NCBI RefSeq assembly: GCF_000184705.1
Contig: NC_014831.1
Coordinates: forward strand, 248,001 to 312,000
DNA: 64,000 nt
Direction: 5' to 3'
From: Thermaerobacter marianensis DSM 12885
GTDB taxonomy: Bacteria > Bacillota > Sulfobacillia > Thermaerobacterales > Thermaerobacteraceae
Shown: piece by piece, positions 24,956 to 32,671 of the stretch
Layout: every line of letters begins with the position of its first letter
Numbering within the stretch: position 1 is the stretch's first letter
Position numbers and translations under genes: made by a program
Notes under the pieces: model-generated
The model's input: the letters and a program-made list of their open reading frames with translations, nothing else
Database searches by the model: none
Told to the model about the DNA's origin: nothing

Positions 24956-26110
24956 ATGCCTTTGATACGGGACACCTTCTCCGGCCAGGTGAAGGACGAG
25001 CTGGCGCGGCTGTGGCCGGCCGATGCCGGGGCGCTGGCCTGGGAGCTGGCGGGACTGTGCCTGGGCTGCGGCAGCCCGCGCCCCGGCGGCGGCTGGCGCT
25101 GGCGGACGGAAAGCGCCGCCACGGCGCGGTTGCTGGTGCGGCTGGTGCGGGCGCGGTATGGCGTGGTGCCCCGGCTGGTGGTCGACCGGCGGGGGCGGCT
25201 GGGTCGCGGCAACGTGTACGAGCTGTGGCTGGACGCCCTGCCGGACTCTCTGGATGAACCCGGCCCGGCGGCCGGCGCCGCGGGCGAATCCCTGGCGGCG
25301 GGCGGGAGCGGGGGCCTGGGGTCCACCCCCGCTACCGGACCGGGAGGCGCGGGGCCAGGCGAAGACCGGCGGCCTTCTGCGCACGGGGAAACCGCGCACG
25401 ACGAGGCGGGACGGGGTGGGAGACCGCCGCGGGCCGCGGACCGGGATGCCGCCGCCGCGGGCCGGAATGCTGCCCGAGCGGGCTCCTCCTACCACGTCCT
25501 GCCCGGCCTGCCGGACCCGGCGGCGGGCCAGCGCCCCTTGCGCCGCCGGGACCGGGAGGCCTTCCTGCGCGGCCTGTTCCTCGGTTCGGGCAGCGTCACC
25601 GGGCCGGGCCACGGCTACCACGCGGAGCTGGTGCTGCCCGAGACGGCCGCCGCCGCCCGGGTGGCCCGCGAACTGCGCCGCTGGGGCTTGCGGCCGGGCA
25701 GGGCGCGCCGGCGGGGCCGTATCGGCGTCTACCTCAAGGAGGCGGACCAGATCGCCGAGTTCCTCGGGCGGCTGGGCGCCCACCAGGCGGTGCTGGCCCT
25801 GGAGAACCACCGGGTGGTCAAGGGCGTGCGCAACCGGGTCAACCGCCTGGTCAATGCCGAGACGGCCAACCTGCGCAAGGCGGTGGACGCCGGCCTGCGC
25901 CAGGTGGAGGCCATCCGGCGCCTGGTGGAGGCTGTGGGCTGGGACGGCCTTCCTCCGTCCCTGCGGGAGGTGGCCCGGATGCGGCTGGAACACCCGTCGG
26001 CCAGCCTGCGGGACCTGGGCCAGATGCTGGATCCGCCCCTGAGCAAGTCCGCCGTGGGGCACCGCATCCGGCGCCTGCAGGCGCTGGCGGCCCGGCACGG
26101 GGAAAGGTAA
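24956..26110 (+). CDS. whiA: DNA-binding protein WhiA
   Basis: WhiA combines a LAGLIDADG homing-endonuclease-like N-terminal domain, without nuclease activity, with a C-terminal helix-turn-helix. It affects sporulation in Streptomyces and division and chromosome segregation in B. subtilis. Visible are FSGQVKDELARL, LAGLCLGCGS, the second half of the fold after an insert (AFLRGLFLGSGSVTGPGHGYHAEL, YLKEADQIAEFLGRLGAHQA, ENHRVVKGVRNRVNRLVNAE), and the HTH with LREVARMRLEHPSASLRDLGQ and SKSAVGHRIRRL. A Gly/Ala insert occupies about 100-180. ATG 24956 abuts GGGAGGG, so TTG 24962 with normal spacing may be the true start. A 177-bp gap, in which I see nothing notable, separates it from yvcK. Confidence 0.93.
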   Translation: MPLIRDTFSGQVKDELARLWPADAGALAWELAGLCLGCGSPRPGGGWRWRTESAATARLLVRLVRARYGVVPRLVVDRRGRLGRGNVYELWLDALPDSLDEPGPAAGAAGESLAAGGSGGLGSTPATGPGGAGPGEDRRPSAHGETAHDEAGRGGRPPRAADRDAAAAGRNAARAGSSYHVLPGLPDPAAGQRPLRRRDREAFLRGLFLGSGSVTGPGHGYHAELVLPETAAAARVARELRRWGLRPGRARRRGRIGVYLKEADQIAEFLGRLGAHQAVLALENHRVVKGVRNRVNRLVNAETANLRKAVDAGLRQVEAIRRLVEAVGWDGLPPSLREVARMRLEHPSASLRDLGQMLDPPLSKSAVGHRIRRLQALAARHGER

Positions 26111-26192
26111 AATGATTCATGTCCCGCGTGTTGACGGAATTTCCTGCCCCGGGGAGCGCCGCAGGCGCCGCGGGTGCGCCGGGGGAAGATGC

Positions 26193-27188
26193 ATGGCAGG
26201 CGAAGGACAGACATCCGTGACCGTCTCGGCGGGGGCGGTCTTCGAACCCATCCGCGACGACCTGGCCGGGGTCGAGGTGGCGATCCGGCGGGCACTGGAT
26301 GGTCCTGATCCCCACATCGTCGAGCTGGCCACCTACCTGCAGCGCGGCGGCGGCAAGCGGCTGCGGCCCGCTCTCCTGCTCCTGACGGCCCGCAACTTCC
26401 ATTACGACCGGGAGCGGCTCCTGCCGGTGGCGGCGGCCGTCGAGCTCATCCACATGGCCACCCTGGTCCACGACGACATCGTGGACGGGGCCACGTCCCG
26501 CCGGGGCCTGCCCACGGTCAACGTGCGCTGGGGCACGGGGACGGCGGTGCTGACGGGCGACTTCCTGTTCGCCCGCGCCTTCTCGCTGCTGGCGGCCGAC
26601 GGCGACAACCGCGTGGTCCGGGTCATGGCCGAAGCGGTGTACGAGATGTCCACCGGCGAGATCGAGCAGCAGGCCCAGCTCTTCGACCCGGCCGCGGGGG
26701 AAGAGGGCTACTACCGCCGGATCTACAAGAAGACCGCCCACTTCATCAGCCACTGCTGCCTGATGGGCGGCCTGATGGGCGGCGCCCCGGAGCGGCAGGT
26801 CGAAGCCCTGCGGCGCTACGGCTACGGCATCGGCATGGGCTTCCAGGTCATCGACGACATCCTCGACCTGACGGGCAACCCGGAGCAGCTGGGCAAGCCG
26901 CGGGGAACGGACCTGCGCAGCGGCGTGCTCACCCTGCCCGTGCTCTTCGCGCTGGCCAAGGACCCGCAGCCATGGCTGCTGGAGCGGCTGGCTGCCCGCC
27001 AGGTGGACGATGCCACGGTGGAGCGGGTCACCGAGTGGGTCGAGGCCGTGGGCGGCATCGCCTACGCCCGGCGGCGGGCGGAGCAGTTCATCAGCGACGC
27101 CCTGGAGGCGCTGGACGAGCTGGCGGAGGCGCCCATGGCACCGCACCTGCGGGCCCTGGCCCGGTTCATCCTGGAGCGGAACAACTGA
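26193..27188 (+). CDS. hepT: Trans-polyprenyl diphosphate synthase (heptaprenyl-type component II)
   Basis: The enzyme elongates allylic diphosphates with IPP to make the menaquinone side chain. Of its two Asp-rich motifs the first is DDIVD (in MATLVHDDIVDGATSRRG, near residue 83) and the second DDILD (in GYGIGMGFQVIDDILDLTGN, near 221). GGGKRLRPALLLL and TGEIEQQAQLF also match. Residues before the first motif are of the long-chain type; the partner subunit HepS is not adjacent, so a homomeric enzyme is possible. ATG 26193 follows GGGGGAAG; the frame extends to 26112. The gene lies 82 bp after whiA and just before rex. Confidence 0.9.
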   Translation: MAGEGQTSVTVSAGAVFEPIRDDLAGVEVAIRRALDGPDPHIVELATYLQRGGGKRLRPALLLLTARNFHYDRERLLPVAAAVELIHMATLVHDDIVDGATSRRGLPTVNVRWGTGTAVLTGDFLFARAFSLLAADGDNRVVRVMAEAVYEMSTGEIEQQAQLFDPAAGEEGYYRRIYKKTAHFISHCCLMGGLMGGAPERQVEALRRYGYGIGMGFQVIDDILDLTGNPEQLGKPRGTDLRSGVLTLPVLFALAKDPQPWLLERLAARQVDDATVERVTEWVEAVGGIAYARRRAEQFISDALEALDELAEAPMAPHLRALARFILERNN

Positions 27189-27201
27189 CCGGGAGGCGGG
27201 C

Positions 27202-28149
27202 ATGGCGGCGAGGGCGGAGAAACAGCGGCAAAGCAGGCCGGCCGGCCCGGCGCCCCAACCCGGCCAGGGGGCGGCACCGGACCCGGGTAGGGCGGCCGGT
27301 TTCGCCGGGTCCGTGGACGGCGGCGGTGCGGGCATGCCCGGGACGGCCGGGGATCCGGGCGAGGCCGGGCCTGCGGCCCGGCCGGCGGCGGACGACCCGG
27401 GCGCGGCCGGCGGCGGGCCCCACGGCGACGCCGGTGAAACTCCGGCCCGGGCGAGCGGACCCGGCGCAGCCGGGACCCCCGGCGGGGACGCGGGAAGCCC
27501 GGCGGGCCCGCCCGAGCCGGCCCGCGTGCCCGACGTGGCCATCCGCCGGCTGCCCGTCTACCTGCGGGCGCTGGAAGAGCTGCGCGCCGAGGACCACGAG
27601 ATCGTCTCCTCCGCCGACCTGGCGGCCCGCACGGGCTACTCTTCCGAGCAGATCCGCAAGGACTTGGCCTACTTCGGCGCCTTCGGCACCCGGGGCGTGG
27701 GCTACCGAATCGATGTCCTGGTGGACCGGCTGCGGCATATCCTGGGCTTGGACCGGGAGGTGCCCATCGCCCTGGTGGGGGCCGGTCACCTGGGCACGGC
27801 CCTGGCCCGGTACAACCGCACGCGCCATCGGGACGTGCGCATCGTGGCCATCTTCGACAGCGACCCGCGCCGCATCGGCGACGAGATCGAGGGGCTGGCG
27901 ATCCAGCCGGCCGACGCTATGGAGGCGACGATCCGCCAGGCGGGCATCAAGCTGGCCGTCATCGCGGTGCCCGCGGCGGCCGCCCAGCAGGTGGCGCGGC
28001 GGCTGGTGGCGGCCGGCGTCGAGGCGATCCTCAACTTCGCCCCGGTCACCCTCCAGGTGCCGCCGGGCGTGGTGGTGCAGAACATCGACCTGACGTTGGA
28101 GCTGCAGAGCCTGGCGTATTACATCCGGCCGGAGCCGGCCACCGGCTGA
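27202..28149 (+). CDS. rex: Redox-sensing transcriptional repressor Rex
   Basis: Rex represses fermentative and respiratory genes until displaced by NADH. After about 110 low-complexity residues comes the winged helix (AIRRLPVYLRALEELRAED, SSADLAARTGYSSEQIRKDL, AYFGAFGTRGVGY), then the Rossmann domain (PIALVGAGHLGTALARYN, RIVAIFDSDPRRIGDEIEG) and the domain-swap C-terminal helix (NIDLTLELQSLAYYI). Typical Rex is about 210 residues; here it is 315 because of the Gly/Ala/Pro extension. ATG 27202 has GGGAGGCGGG just upstream, 13 bases after hepT. A menaquinone-synthesis gene next to a redox sensor fits joint respiratory control. Confidence 0.94.
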   Translation: MAARAEKQRQSRPAGPAPQPGQGAAPDPGRAAGFAGSVDGGGAGMPGTAGDPGEAGPAARPAADDPGAAGGGPHGDAGETPARASGPGAAGTPGGDAGSPAGPPEPARVPDVAIRRLPVYLRALEELRAEDHEIVSSADLAARTGYSSEQIRKDLAYFGAFGTRGVGYRIDVLVDRLRHILGLDREVPIALVGAGHLGTALARYNRTRHRDVRIVAIFDSDPRRIGDEIEGLAIQPADAMEATIRQAGIKLAVIAVPAAAAQQVARRLVAAGVEAILNFAPVTLQVPPGVVVQNIDLTLELQSLAYYIRPEPATG

Positions 28150-28343
28150 AGGTCGCCGGGTGCCGGCCAGCAGCCGGGCGGCCGGGCCACCCGGCCCGGA
28201 CCAGGGGACGCCAGACCGTAAGGGCGGCCGGTTCATCCGGCCCGGAACCCCGGGACGCCGGTGCCGGGGTTCGGGTGCGGAGGATCCGGCCGGGGTGGAA
28301 GCCTGCTGCCGGGCCGCCGGCAGTCCCGGGAGGGAGGCCCGAG

Positions 28344-29168
28344 GTGCCGCTACCCGCGTTCCTCTTCACCATGACCTGGGTCGACTGGCTGATCTCCCTG
28401 GTGGACATCGCCCTGGTCGCCTACCTGTTCTACCGGTTCTTCCTGCTGATCCGCGGCACGCGGGCCGTCCCCATCCTGAGCGGCATCCTGGTGCTCGTCG
28501 TCTTCACCAGCGTCAGTGGGTGGCTGCGGCTCGACACCATCCACTGGCTGCTGCGCCAGGCCCAGCTGGCCCTGATCGTGGCGCTGCCCATCGTGTTCCA
28601 GCCCGAGCTGCGCCGCGCCCTGGAGCAGCTGGGCCGCGGCCGCTTCTTCGCCCGCCCGCTCTTCGCGCTGCCCCAGCAGGACGTGGCCCGCATGATCGAC
28701 GAGGTGGTGCGGGCCGTCGAGCAGCTCTCCCGCAACAAGGTCGGCGCCATCATCGTCATCGAGCGGGAGACCGGGCTCAACGAGATCATCGAGACCGGCA
28801 TCATCATCGACGGCATCGTCTCGGCGCCCTTCCTGGTCAACGTGTTCATCCCCAACACGCCCCTGCACGACGGGGCGGTGATCATCCGGGGCAACCGGGT
28901 CATGGCCGCCGGCACCTTCCTGCCCCTGACCGAGGAGGCGGGGCCCGGTCCCGAGCTGGGCAGCCGCCACCGGGCCGCCCTGGGCATCAGCGAGCATTCC
29001 GACGCGGTGGCCGTGGTGGTGTCGGAGGAGACGGGCCGCGTCTCCCTGGCCCAGGGTGGCAAGCTGATCCGCAACCTGGACGACACCACTTTGAAGGAGC
29101 TCTTGATGTCCCTGCTGGCGGCGGAGGAAACCCCGGCGCTGCTGCCGTGGATGCGGGGGTCGTCGTGA
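28344..29168 (+). CDS. cdaA: Diadenylate cyclase CdaA
   Basis: CdaA makes c-di-AMP from two ATP and is the main housekeeping cyclase of Firmicutes, controlling K+/osmolyte transport and wall homeostasis. Three N-terminal membrane helices (WLISLVDIALVAYLFYRFF, AVPILSGILVLVVFTSVSGW) precede the DAC domain with the catalytic motifs NTPLHDGAVIIRGN (DGA) and GSRHRAALGISEHSDAVAVV (RHR). Start GTG 28344 is placed six bases after GGAGG. The stop overlaps the first base of cdaR, and glmM follows: the conserved cdaA-cdaR-glmM operon. In B. subtilis CdaR and GlmM bind and modulate CdaA. Confidence 0.95.
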   Translation: MPLPAFLFTMTWVDWLISLVDIALVAYLFYRFFLLIRGTRAVPILSGILVLVVFTSVSGWLRLDTIHWLLRQAQLALIVALPIVFQPELRRALEQLGRGRFFARPLFALPQQDVARMIDEVVRAVEQLSRNKVGAIIVIERETGLNEIIETGIIIDGIVSAPFLVNVFIPNTPLHDGAVIIRGNRVMAAGTFLPLTEEAGPGPELGSRHRAALGISEHSDAVAVVVSEETGRVSLAQGGKLIRNLDDTTLKELLMSLLAAEETPALLPWMRGSS

Positions 29169-30217
29169 TGGAGCGGCTGTTCGAAAATGAGAACCGGCTC
29201 AAGATCCTGTCGGTCATCCTGGCGATCATCCTGTGGTTCGGGGTGATGAGCAGCCAGAACCCCGACCAGGCCCGCACCGTCTACGACGTCGAGGTGGTGC
29301 CCGAGGGCTTGGATCCCGGGCTGGCGGTTCTCTCCCTCGAACCTCACGCCGTGGACGTGACCTTCGGCGGCCCACCGGAGTTCCTGCAGGACCTGGCGCC
29401 GCGGGACGCCCGGGTGACGGTGGACGTGAGCGGCGTGGGTCCCGGGGAGACCCGGCGTCCCGTCACCGTGATCCCCGCCCGCGGCCGGTTGCGCGTGGTG
29501 CGGGTGAGCCCTCAGTATGTCACCGTGCGCCTCGAACCGCGCATGGAGAAGACGGTGCCCGTGGAGCTGCAGCTCAACGGCGAGCCGTCGCCGGATTATA
29601 TGATCGAAAACCCCACCGTCTCCGTGGAGCAGGTGACCGTCAGCGGCGCCCGCAGCCTGGTGGAGCAGGTGGCACGGGTGGTGGCGTCGGTGGCCGTCAG
29701 CGGCATCCAGAGCACCATCGCGCACTCGGTCACCCTGGTGCCGGTCGACGCCTCGGGCCGGCCCGTTGAGGCCGCCTACCCGCAGGCGCTGGTCCTCGAA
29801 CCGCCCACGGCGCAGGTGACGGTGCCGGTGGTCTTCATGCCGCGGAAGACGGTGCCCGTCCAGGCGCGGCTGGAGGGGGCGCCCGCCCAGGGGTTCGAGA
29901 TCGGAAACATCGCCATCGAACCTGCCGAGGTGACGGTGCGGGCGCGGGAGGAGAGGATCCTCCAGGAACTGGATTTCCTGCAGACGGAACCGGTGGACAT
30001 CAGCGGCCTCGACCGCACGGTCACCCGGGAGGTGGCGCTGGCGCCGCCCGAGGGCGTGGTGGTGGTCGGCGGGCCACCCGCGGTGCGGGTGACCATCGAG
30101 ATCCGGCCGGTCAAGGAGGCACCCGGGGCCGGCGGGGGTGCCGGTACGGGGACGGGGACCGGGGCCGCGGGAGACGGGCAGGCCGCGGGCGGCGGCGCCG
30201 GCAGCGGCGGCTCGTAG
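29168..30217 (+). CDS. cdaR: YbbR-domain protein, CdaA regulator CdaR
   Basis: The protein has a single N-terminal membrane anchor (LKILSVILAIILWFGVMSSQ, residues 10-29) and an extracytoplasmic region of about three YbbR beta-domains (for example VTFGGPPEFL, KTVPVELQLNGEPS, ENPTVSVEQVTVSGA and KTVPVQARLEGAPA). It ends in a Gly-rich tail. CdaR modulates CdaA activity from outside the membrane in Firmicutes. ATG 29168 shares a base with the cdaA stop, so translation is coupled. The open frame continues upstream over cdaA but shows no domain there. Confidence 0.92.
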   Translation: MERLFENENRLKILSVILAIILWFGVMSSQNPDQARTVYDVEVVPEGLDPGLAVLSLEPHAVDVTFGGPPEFLQDLAPRDARVTVDVSGVGPGETRRPVTVIPARGRLRVVRVSPQYVTVRLEPRMEKTVPVELQLNGEPSPDYMIENPTVSVEQVTVSGARSLVEQVARVVASVAVSGIQSTIAHSVTLVPVDASGRPVEAAYPQALVLEPPTAQVTVPVVFMPRKTVPVQARLEGAPAQGFEIGNIAIEPAEVTVRAREERILQELDFLQTEPVDISGLDRTVTREVALAPPEGVVVVGGPPAVRVTIEIRPVKEAPGAGGGAGTGTGTGAAGDGQAAGGGAGSGGS

Positions 30218-30255
30218 GGCCGCTGGAAGTCGGTTGGTCCGATGGGAGGGCGGGT

Positions 30256-31722
30256 ATGGCACGGCTCTTTGGAACCGACGGCGTACGGGGTGTGGCGAAC
30301 ACGGAGCTGACGGCGGAGCTGGCCCTGGCCCTGGGCCGGGCGGCGGCCCGCGTCCTGGCCGGCCGGTGGGGCGACCCGCCGCGGGTGGTGGTGGGCCGGG
30401 ACACCCGGGCCTCGGGCGAGATGCTGGAGGCGGCTCTGGCGGCCGGCCTGATGTCCGCCGGCGCCACCGTGATCCCCCTGGGGGTGATGACCACCCCGGG
30501 TGTCTCCTACCTGACGGGGGCCCTGCACGCCACGGGCGGCGCGGTGATCAGCGCCAGCCACAACCCGCCGGAGTACAACGGCATCAAGTTCTTCGATCCC
30601 CAGGGGCGCAAGCTGCCCGACGAGTTGGAAGAGGCCGTGGAGGAACTGGTGCTGGACGGCCGCGGCGAGGGGAGCCCGGCCGCCGGGGGCGGTCCGGGAG
30701 CGGCGTCCGGGAGCGGTACGGGGGATGGGGCGGCCGTGGCTGCAGGGCGGGGCGGCGGCGCGCCCGCCGGTGCGGCCGGGTTCGTCCCGCCCGTAGGCGG
30801 CGGCGTGGGGCGGTGGCAGGCGGTCCCGGACGCGGGCGAGCGCTACCTCGAGCACCTGCGCCGGGTGGCGGGGCCGGGCCTTGAAGGCCTGCGGGTGGTG
30901 CTGGACTGCGCCCACGGCGCAGCCACGCCCTGGGCGCCGGCGGCGTGGCGGGCGGTGGGCGCGCGGGTGACGGTGATCCACGACGCCCCCGACGGCACCA
31001 ACATCAACGTGGGGTGCGGGTCGACGGCGCCCCAGTCCCTGGCGGAGGCGGTGCGCCGCGAGGGGGCGGACCTGGGCCTGGCCTTCGACGGCGACGCGGA
31101 CCGGGTGATCGCCGTGGACGAGCAGGGCCGGGTGGTGGACGGCGACGCCATCCTGGCGGTGCTGGCGCTGGACATGGCGCGCCGGGGCGACCTGCCCGGC
31201 GGTACCGTGGTGGCCACGGTGATGAGCAACCTGGGGCTCGAGCGGGCGCTCAAGGCCGCGGGTCTGCGCCTGGTGCGGACGCGGGTGGGAGACCGGCACG
31301 TCTGCGAGGCCATGGAGGAGGGCGGCTACGTCCTGGGCGGCGAGCAGTCGGGTCACATCATCCTGCGCCGCCATGCGGTGACGGGGGACGGCATCCTGAC
31401 GGGGCTGGCGTTGGCGTCGGTCATGGTTCGCACGGGGCAGCCTTTGTCGCGCCTGGCGGCGGTGGTGCAGCCCGTTCCCCAGGTCCTGATCAACGTGCCG
31501 GTGGCCCGGCGGGACGGCTGGGAGGAGGAACCCGGCATCCAGGCGGCCATCGCCGCGGCCCGGCAACGGCTGGGGGAGGGCGGCCGGATCCTGGTGCGGC
31601 CGTCGGGCACCGAGCCCTTGATCCGCGTCATGGTGGAAGGGGACGATGAGGCGCTGGTGCGGGAGCTGGCCGAGTCGGTGGCCGGCGCCATCCGGCGTGC
31701 GCTGGGACGGGGAACCGATTGA
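30256..31722 (+). CDS. glmM: Phosphoglucosamine mutase
   Basis: GlmM interconverts glucosamine-6-P and glucosamine-1-P on the way to UDP-GlcNAc and peptidoglycan. Motifs: ARLFGTDGVRGVANTELTAE at the N-terminus, active-site Ser in VISASHNPPEYNGIKFF (near residue 103), metal loop LAFDGDADRVIAVDE, sugar-binding GGEQSGHIILRRHA and phosphate-binding LVRPSGTEPLIRVM. A Gly/Ala insert at about 136-185 raises the length from the usual 450 to 488. The stop TGA lies within the TTGACA hexamer of the putative glmS promoter. Confidence 0.95.
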   Translation: MARLFGTDGVRGVANTELTAELALALGRAAARVLAGRWGDPPRVVVGRDTRASGEMLEAALAAGLMSAGATVIPLGVMTTPGVSYLTGALHATGGAVISASHNPPEYNGIKFFDPQGRKLPDELEEAVEELVLDGRGEGSPAAGGGPGAASGSGTGDGAAVAAGRGGGAPAGAAGFVPPVGGGVGRWQAVPDAGERYLEHLRRVAGPGLEGLRVVLDCAHGAATPWAPAAWRAVGARVTVIHDAPDGTNINVGCGSTAPQSLAEAVRREGADLGLAFDGDADRVIAVDEQGRVVDGDAILAVLALDMARRGDLPGGTVVATVMSNLGLERALKAAGLRLVRTRVGDRHVCEAMEEGGYVLGGEQSGHIILRRHAVTGDGILTGLALASVMVRTGQPLSRLAAVVQPVPQVLINVPVARRDGWEEEPGIQAAIAAARQRLGEGGRILVRPSGTEPLIRVMVEGDDEALVRELAESVAGAIRRALGRGTD

Positions 31723-31749
31723 CAGGGAGCGGACGCGGGTGCATAGAAT
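31719..31749 (+). promoter_or_regulatory. Putative sigma-A promoter for the glmS leader
   Basis: A perfect -35 TTGACA (31719-31724) overlaps the glmM stop codon. A TAGAAT -10 lies at 31744-31749, spacer 19 bp, longer than the optimal 17. Transcription from here would give a leader of about 285 bases before the ribozyme and 900 before glmS. Confidence 0.5.
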
Positions 31750-32040
31750 GGGGTGCCTGTGGCCGGGAGAGCGCCTGCGGTCCGGGCCGCTCCGGTCCGG
31801 ACCGCAGGGTGCCGCCGCGCTTCGGGATGCGGCCCGGGTGACCGGGGAACCGGGCGCGGCGTCGGGCCCGGGCGCCAGCGCCCGGCCGCCCAATCCGGGG
31901 GCGGCCCAGGGAGCGGGAGGCGCTGAGGGAAGGCGCCGGGGAGGTGGTACCGGAGGGCACGGTGATGGCGCGGCGATGGAGCCGGATCGGGGTGCGGTCG
32001 GGGTTCACCAGCACGACGGAAAGCAGCCGGAAGGCTTGCT

Positions 32041-32180
32041 AGCGCCAGGACTCGCCGGCAGGGCGCCGGCGAGTTGACGAGGACCGGGCGTATCGAACCT
32101 TCGGCGGATCGCCCGGCGGTCGGCCACGACCGAGAGCGGCCCGGCAAATCCCGGGAGCGATCCCGGGGACAATACGGGCC
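32041..32180 (+). ncRNA. glmS glucosamine-6-phosphate-activated ribozyme (riboswitch)
   Basis: The sequence fits the glmS ribozyme in order and spacing. AGCGCC sits at the cleavage site, predicted between A32041 and G32042. A perfect 10-bp P1 pairs 32050-32059 with 32065-32074. GTTGACGAGG follows, then P2 (CCGGGCG 32084-32090 with CGCCCGG 32110-32116) enclosing TATCGA and TCGGCGGAT. P3 is GGTCG/CGACC at 32118-32131. The P4-region hairpin CCCGGGA/TCCCGGG spans 32150-32167, with a closing GGCCCG/CGGGCC helix ending at 32180. In known cases GlcN6P binding triggers self-cleavage and RNase J decay of glmS mRNA. Here it lies 491 bases upstream of glmS, an unusually long distance. Confidence 0.93.
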
Positions 32181-32593
32181 AGGTGGCGTGAACCCTCCTC
32201 GCACCGGAACCTTCCCGTCCGGTGTGCCCTCACCCGTTCATCCAGCCGGCATCTCACTGCACGGACGAGCGAGCCCGTTGCGGCGCCGTGACGCCCGGGC
32301 GGCGGTGACGTCTTGGCCTGGGCTGGGCTCCGGGACCGCGTTGGGCCCGTGTTGTGCTCGGCGGACATCATGGCCCGTGGCCCGTGCGACGCTGCGGGAG
32401 CCGGAGTGCGCGGGCCTGCCGCCGGCGGCCCCCTTGCCGGCGTCGGCGGCAGGCCCCGGGGCCGGTTCGTCCTGCGGATCGCGGCGGGATCGGGCCGGAG
32501 CCTGCCCGGCACCACCGGGGGGACCGGACGCGGCCCTGGGCGGCCTCTTCGCGGGTTCTTCGGGGGGCCTTTGTGGGCCCTTCGCAGGCCGTG

Positions 32594-32630
32594 GCAGCCG
32601 GTTGCCGGCCGCAGCCGGTTGCCGGCCTTT
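32594..32630 (+). repeat. 17-bp tandem duplication followed by a short T-run in the glmS leader
   Basis: GCAGCCGGTTGCCGGCC occurs twice head to tail (32594-32610, 32611-32627). The second copy ends in CTTTT, so GGCCG...CGGCC plus TTTT could fold as a weak terminator about 40 bases before glmS. The rest of the interval 32181-32671 shows no gene or other signal I can recognise. Confidence 0.5.
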
Positions 32631-32671
32631 TCCCAGCCGTGTTGTCCAATTCCGGGAGGGAACGCGAAACC

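Noticed and set aside
22925-26098. Long open frame on the minus strand across rapZ-yvcK-whiA
   Set aside because: It is a shadow of the conserved plus-strand genes, with Gln/His/Arg-rich composition and no domain.
26112-26192. Upstream extension of the polyprenyl synthase to 26112
   Set aside because: The extra 27 residues are Arg/Gly-rich without homology, and ATG 26193 has the better ribosome-binding site.
28160-29167. N-terminal extension of cdaR covering cdaA
   Set aside because: The frame is open but its translation is low-complexity. CdaA is encoded in the other frame, and a proper ATG with membrane anchor begins at 29168.
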